DNA from: Clostridiales bacterium UBA8153
Lineage (GTDB): Bacteria > Bacillota > Sulfobacillia > UBA8153
Direction of reading: 5' to 3'
Assembly: GCA_003449495.1 (NCBI GenBank)
Contig: DMHJ01000231.1
Coordinates: 3,223 to 21,037, forward strand
Length of the DNA stretch: 17,815 nt
In this document: one piece after another, positions 14,687 through 17,815 of the stretch
Layout: each line of letters opens with the position of its first letter
How positions within the stretch are numbered: position 1 is the stretch's first letter
Program-made: the position numbers and the translations under genes
Notes under the pieces: generated by a model
The model's input: the letters and a program-made list of their open reading frames with translations, nothing else
What the model was told of the DNA's origin: nothing
Databases searched by the model: none

Positions 14687-15279
14687 GCGGCACCCTCCCA
14701 CCATAGTGTCTATCGCCCGATGCATCACATCCCAGCTGCCTCGCTGCTGCAGCATCCCACCGTGGATAACTTCCACTCCCCAGCTTTCCCCTCCTGCACC
14801 CGCCGAGGCAGCTTCGCAACACGCCCCCGGTGCTCGCTGGGACAGGCCACAAGACCTCAACCGGCGCAATGCACCTGCGCGGCGGCCGCCGCCGTCATGC
14901 CAACCTGCCCCCGAGAGCCGGGCGAAGCCGCCGTGCGAAGCAAATGCCTGGTCGTTCGCGTCGAGGGAATGGCATGGTTCCCACGGGACTGCTCTGGAAC
15001 CGAAAACGGCAGGGTCCAACGTCGCTCCCGGTTGAAAGGCCGGTCCGCCTCAGTTTGGCGGCTGGTTCCCAGGGAAAGCTGGGACCGGGGTAGCTAGGTC
15101 CCAGGGTAAGGGTCTAGTCGCGGCGAAAGGAAGGCAAGGCATGGAGGGCGAATGATCCGCCTCGCTCTAGGCACAACCGCAGAACGGGCAGGTTGTGGCG
15201 GTGAGTTCTTGGTACGCGGGAAAGAATCTCACAGCGATCTAACTGAGCTCACTATACGGTAAGGAGAGTGGGAAGTTCC
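14687..15279 (+). promoter_or_regulatory. Intergenic region and structured leader upstream of sucC
   Basis: About 590 bases between the divergent nitroreductase and sucC genes. Towards sucC it has three successive hairpins: CTGGGACC (15079-15086) / GGTCCCAG (15097-15104); CACAACC (15172-15178) / GGTTGTG (15191-15197); and GTGAGTTCTT (15201-15210) / AAGAATCTCAC (15222-15232, one bulge). A 36-codon frame (ATG 15152 to TAA 15262), with GGAGGG just upstream, spans the last two hairpins and ends inside the sucC ribosome binding site AAGGAG (15261-15266). No known riboswitch motif, T-box sequence or convincing promoter was seen. Confidence 0.35.
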
Positions 15280-16401
15280 GTGAAACTCTACGAATACCTG
15301 GCCAAGGAGGTCATGGGAAAGCATGGGGTGCCCATACCCCGCGGCCGGGTGGCTGCCTCCCCGGAGGAGGCGGAGAAGATCGCCGCCGAGCTTGGCGAGG
15401 TGGCCATTAAAGTCCAGGTACTGGCGGGGGGACGAGGGAAGGCCGGGGGTATCGCCTTTGCCGCGACCCCGCAGGAGGCCCGGGACCACGCCGCGCGCCT
15501 GCTCGGCATTCAGATCCGCGGCTTACAGGTAGACCGGGTGCTGGTCGAAGAGAAGCTGAAGATCGACCGGGAGCTGTACCTGGGTTTGACCGTGGATACC
15601 AGCGCCCGGGTTCCGTTGGTGATGGCCTCGACCGAAGGCGGCGTCAACATCGAGGAAGTGCCGGAAAAGTACATCATCAAGCAGCACCTGGATGTACATA
15701 TGGGGCTGTATCCTTTTCACGGCCGCCAGCTCGCCCGCCGGCTGGGACTCACCGGAAGCTTGGCGCGCCAGTTCGCCGATACGGCGGTTCGCCTGTACCA
15801 GGTATTCCGGGAGTACGATGCGGAGCTGGTGGAAGTTAACCCCCTGGTGGTTTCCGGTGACCGCCTGGTAGCTGCGGACGGCCGGCTCAATATCGATGAC
15901 GACGCCCTGTACCGCCACCCGCAGGTCCCGCGTACCCACGAGGGAACCGAGCTGGAGCTCAGGGTGAAGGAACTAGGTCTGGCCTTTGTGCAGTTGGATG
16001 GCGACATCGCCGTTATGGCCAACGGGGCCGGCATCACCATGGCCGTCCTGGATATCCTTGCCTCCTACGGGGGCAAGGCCGCCAACTTCCTGGACGCGGG
16101 AGGCGGCGCTGCCATCGAGCCCACAGCCCGGGCCATCGAGGTACTCCTGGCCACTAACCCCCGGGCCATCCTGGTGAACATCTTTGGCGGTATCACCCGC
16201 TGCGATGACGTGGCCCGGGCACTGATCCAGGTAAAGAACACCCGGGGGATCCCGGTACCCCTGGTCATACGGCTAGTGGGGACCAACGAAGAGGCGGCCC
16301 TGTCCATCCTGCGCGAAAGCGGGCTGACCGCTTTCCGGTCCATGCGCGACGCTGCGGCCGAAGTAGTCAGGATTTCCCACGGACCGGGAGGTGAGCTGTA
16401 G
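15280..16401 (+). CDS. sucC: Succinate-CoA ligase (ADP/GDP-forming) beta subunit
   Basis: 373 aa, close to the standard 385-390. An ATP-grasp domain starts with MKLYEYLAKEVMGKHGVPIP and the nucleotide-binding KVQVLAGGRGKAGG (44-57). The C-terminal CoA-ligase domain holds ANGAGITM (247-254), NFLDAGGGA (269-277), NIFGGITRCDDVA (300-312) and LVIRLVGTNEEAA (328-340). With SucD it interconverts succinyl-CoA + NDP + Pi and succinate + CoA + NTP. The start is taken as GTG 15280, because the protein then begins exactly like SucC; an in-frame GTG at 15268 lies one base from the AAGGAG and is too close. AAGGAG to 15280 is a long 13 bases, so the true start is slightly uncertain. The stop overlaps the sucD start. 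Malate-CoA ligase (MtkA) is a close relative and cannot be excluded. Confidence 0.93.
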   Translation: MKLYEYLAKEVMGKHGVPIPRGRVAASPEEAEKIAAELGEVAIKVQVLAGGRGKAGGIAFAATPQEARDHAARLLGIQIRGLQVDRVLVEEKLKIDRELYLGLTVDTSARVPLVMASTEGGVNIEEVPEKYIIKQHLDVHMGLYPFHGRQLARRLGLTGSLARQFADTAVRLYQVFREYDAELVEVNPLVVSGDRLVAADGRLNIDDDALYRHPQVPRTHEGTELELRVKELGLAFVQLDGDIAVMANGAGITMAVLDILASYGGKAANFLDAGGGAAIEPTARAIEVLLATNPRAILVNIFGGITRCDDVARALIQVKNTRGIPVPLVIRLVGTNEEAALSILRESGLTAFRSMRDAAAEVVRISHGPGGEL

Positions 16402-17273
16402 TGGCCATCCTGGTAGACGAAAAAACCAAAGTGCTCGTCCAGGGGATCACCGGCAACCAGGGCGCATTTCACACTTCCCAGATGATCGCCTACGGCACCC
16501 GGGTGGTGGCCGGGGTCTCCCCGGGGAAGGCCGGCCAGGAAGTTCACGGCGTGCCCGTCTACGAAACCGTGGAAGAGGCTGTGCACAGCCACGGCGCCAA
16601 CACTAGCATTCTCTTTGTCCCGGCCCCCTTCGCTAAGGACGCAGCCATGGAAGCCATGGCGGCCGGCATCCGAGTAGTGGTAGTGTTGACCGAGCATATC
16701 CCGCTCCACGATGAGCTGGAGCTGGTGGCTTACGCCCGCCAGCGCCGAGCCACCATGGTGGGGCCCAACACCTTCGGCGTGATCAGCCCAGGTAAGTGCA
16801 AGGCCGGATTTATGCCCAGCGTCATCTATAAGCCCGGCCCGGTGGGCATCGCCGCCCGTAGCGGGACTCTCAGCTATGAAGTAGCGGCAACCCTCAGCGC
16901 GGCAGGCTTAGGCCAGAGCACCGCCGTGGGGCTGGGCGGGGACCGGATCGTGGGCATGTCGTTTGTGGATGCGCTCGCCCTGTTTGCGGCCGATACCCAC
17001 ACCAAGGCGGTGGTGCTGGTGGGAGAGATCGGGGGCACCGCCGAAGAGGAGGCGGCCGAGTTTCTCAAGACCATGGATAAGCCGGCCGTGGCCTACTTGG
17101 CCGGCAAGAGCGCGCCACCCGGCAAACGCATGGGGCACGCCGGCGCCATCATTGAGAAGGGCCGTGGCACATTCGAAAGCAAGGTGAAAGCCTTCAAGGC
17201 CGCCGGCTGCGCGGTGGCCGAGTTCCCCTGGGATGTGCCGAACCTGGTAGCCGAGGCGCTCAAGGACCGTTAG
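16401..17273 (+). CDS. sucD: Succinate-CoA ligase alpha subunit
   Basis: 290 aa, full length. N-terminal CoA-binding Rossmann domain with VQGITGNQGAFHT (13-25), then FVPAPFAKDAA (72-82), GPNTFGVISPGKCK (121-134) and ARSGTLSYE (152-160). The phospho-accepting active-site histidine is His246 in the MGHAGAII loop, and the hinge GGDRIVGMSF is intact. The GTG start overlaps the sucC stop (TAGTG), with GGGAGGTGAG just upstream, so the two subunits are translationally coupled. It forms the heteromer that makes or uses succinyl-CoA in the cytosol. A strong terminator follows 24 bases after the stop, so sucCD is a closed two-gene operon. MtkB-type malate-CoA ligase is the main alternative. Confidence 0.95.
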   Translation: MAILVDEKTKVLVQGITGNQGAFHTSQMIAYGTRVVAGVSPGKAGQEVHGVPVYETVEEAVHSHGANTSILFVPAPFAKDAAMEAMAAGIRVVVVLTEHIPLHDELELVAYARQRRATMVGPNTFGVISPGKCKAGFMPSVIYKPGPVGIAARSGTLSYEVAATLSAAGLGQSTAVGLGGDRIVGMSFVDALALFAADTHTKAVVLVGEIGGTAEEEAAEFLKTMDKPAVAYLAGKSAPPGKRMGHAGAIIEKGRGTFESKVKAFKAAGCAVAEFPWDVPNLVAEALKDR

Positions 17274-17297
17274 GGTATTGGTCCAGAAGCCAGCATG

Positions 17298-17329
17298 AAG
17301 ACGGGCCGGCTGCGATGCCGGCCCGTCTT
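17298..17329 (+). terminator. Intrinsic terminator after sucD (possibly bidirectional)
   Basis: A perfect 13-bp stem, AAGACGGGCCGGC (17298-17310) and its complement (17317-17329), around a 6-base loop, followed by T and a weakly T-rich tail. It sits between the convergent sucD and TPP-enzyme genes. On the minus strand the stem is followed by TTC-rich sequence, so it may serve both. Confidence 0.85.
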
Positions 17330-17337
17330 TGCATTGA

Positions 17338-17815
17338 TTAGTAGCTGGTGCGCTGTCGCAAATCTCGTGGTAGCCGCGCGTCTCGCTGCCAAGCGTGAAC
17401 TGGTGGCATTTCCCGGGTCAAACACTCCACGGCTACTTCGATAAAGGCCGGCCCGCGCTCCTTAACCGCCCAGACCAGCACCTCTTCCAGCTCCGCCCCT
17501 CCGCCGGGGCGGAACGCCGGGATGCCGAAGGCCCGGGCAACGGCACAGAAGTCCACTGGCTCGGGAAAATCGACACCGTGGTAGCGCGCCCCGTAGTAGA
17601 GGTCCTGGAGGCTCTTGATCCAGCTGTAGGCGCGGTTTATGAAGGCCACCACCACTACCGGCAGCCGATAACGGACCAGGGTCTCCAGCTCACCCAGCAC
17701 CATGCTGAGACTGCCGTCTCCCGAGAGGGCCAGCACCGTTTTGTCCGGGTTCCCGAACTGGGCGCCGATGGCCGCGGGTAGGGCAAACCCCAGTGACCCG
17801 TGGCAACGACCGGCC
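17338..17815 (-). CDS. Thiamine-diphosphate-dependent enzyme, acetolactate-synthase-like (3' part only)
   Basis: The C-terminal TPP-binding domain of a large enzyme whose 5' part lies beyond the right edge. The visible frame reads in from GSLGFALPAAIGAQF (encoded just inside 17815), then LALSGDGSLSM, the GDG of the TPP/Mg2+ motif. It closes with the Asn of FINRAYSWIKSLQ about 26 residues later. This is the pattern of acetolactate synthase, glyoxylate carboligase, sulfoacetaldehyde acetyltransferase and related enzymes. The C-terminus ends ECLTREMPPVHAWQRD before a short basic tail. The exact reaction cannot be told from this fragment; RAYSW and YYGARYHGVDF are not the classic IlvB wording, so a non-biosynthetic relative is plausible. 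About 158 residues are visible. Confidence 0.85.
   Translation of the reverse strand, partial: AGRCHGSLGFALPAAIGAQFGNPDKTVLALSGDGSLSMVLGELETLVRYRLPVVVVAFINRAYSWIKSLQDLYYGARYHGVDFPEPVDFCAVARAFGIPAFRPGGGAELEEVLVWAVKERGPAFIEVAVECLTREMPPVHAWQRDARLPRDLRQRTSY

Noticed and set aside
14761..14769. DnaA-box-like CGTGGATAA
   Set aside because: A single imperfect match with no cluster, AT-rich unwinding region or dnaA/dnaN neighbour; not an origin.
14105..15097. 330-codon plus-strand open frame
   Set aside because: Antisense to the nitroreductase; its composition follows the opposite-strand gene and it shows no domain.
15253..15258. TATACG as a sucC -10 box
   Set aside because: Transcription would begin on or after the ribosome binding site, and no -35 lies at 16-18 bases.

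Overview
The window is GC-rich bacterial DNA. It looks like the chromosome of a high-GC anaerobic, probably thermophilic, member of the Bacillota (Clostridia/Moorella-like). This is inferred from the NADH-linked [FeFe]-hydrogenase operon, the Rex repressor, the SpoIIE-type phosphatase and the strong AGGAGG ribosome binding sites. I see no species-level marker, so the taxonomy is a guess.

Left half (139-8262, all minus strand, transcribed right to left): one compact operon, rex - hydC - hydB - hydA - hydS-like - PP2C phosphatase. HydCBA is a complete trimeric electron-bifurcating-type [FeFe]-hydrogenase with the gene order known from Thermotoga maritima (NuoE-like, NuoF-like, catalytic subunit). 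It is followed by a second [FeFe]-hydrogenase of the sensory (group C / HydS) type, with a PAS domain and a degenerate proton-transfer loop, and by a SpoIIE/PP2C phosphatase whose start overlaps the hydS stop. A textbook promoter (TTGACA - 17 bp - TAGAAT) lies ahead of rex. A perfect inverted repeat with the Rex core GTGA-N6-TCAC sits on its predicted transcription start. The operon therefore appears to carry its enzyme, an NADH/NAD+ sensor and a putative H2 sensor with signalling output.

Middle (8263-13435): an S9 prolyl-oligopeptidase-family peptidase (minus), and divergently a free methionine-R-sulfoxide reductase (GAF fold, plus). Then come a probably decayed small gene (plus), a convergent GNAT acetyltransferase (minus) and a solitary AtpZ-like two-helix membrane protein (minus). 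The spaces between these genes are long and rich in inverted repeats.

Right part (13436-17815): a SagB-type nitroreductase (minus), then, after a roughly 590-base gap, sucC-sucD (plus, TAGTG overlap) for succinyl-CoA ligase. These end in a strong 13-bp hairpin terminator that separates them from the convergent 3' end of a thiamine-diphosphate-dependent (acetolactate-synthase-like) enzyme cut by the window edge.

The hydrogenase operon links NADH and reduced ferredoxin to H2, Rex would set its expression by NADH/NAD+, and HydS plus PP2C plausibly give a second H2- or redox-responsive layer. No tRNA, rRNA, CRISPR array, transposase or integrase was recognised.
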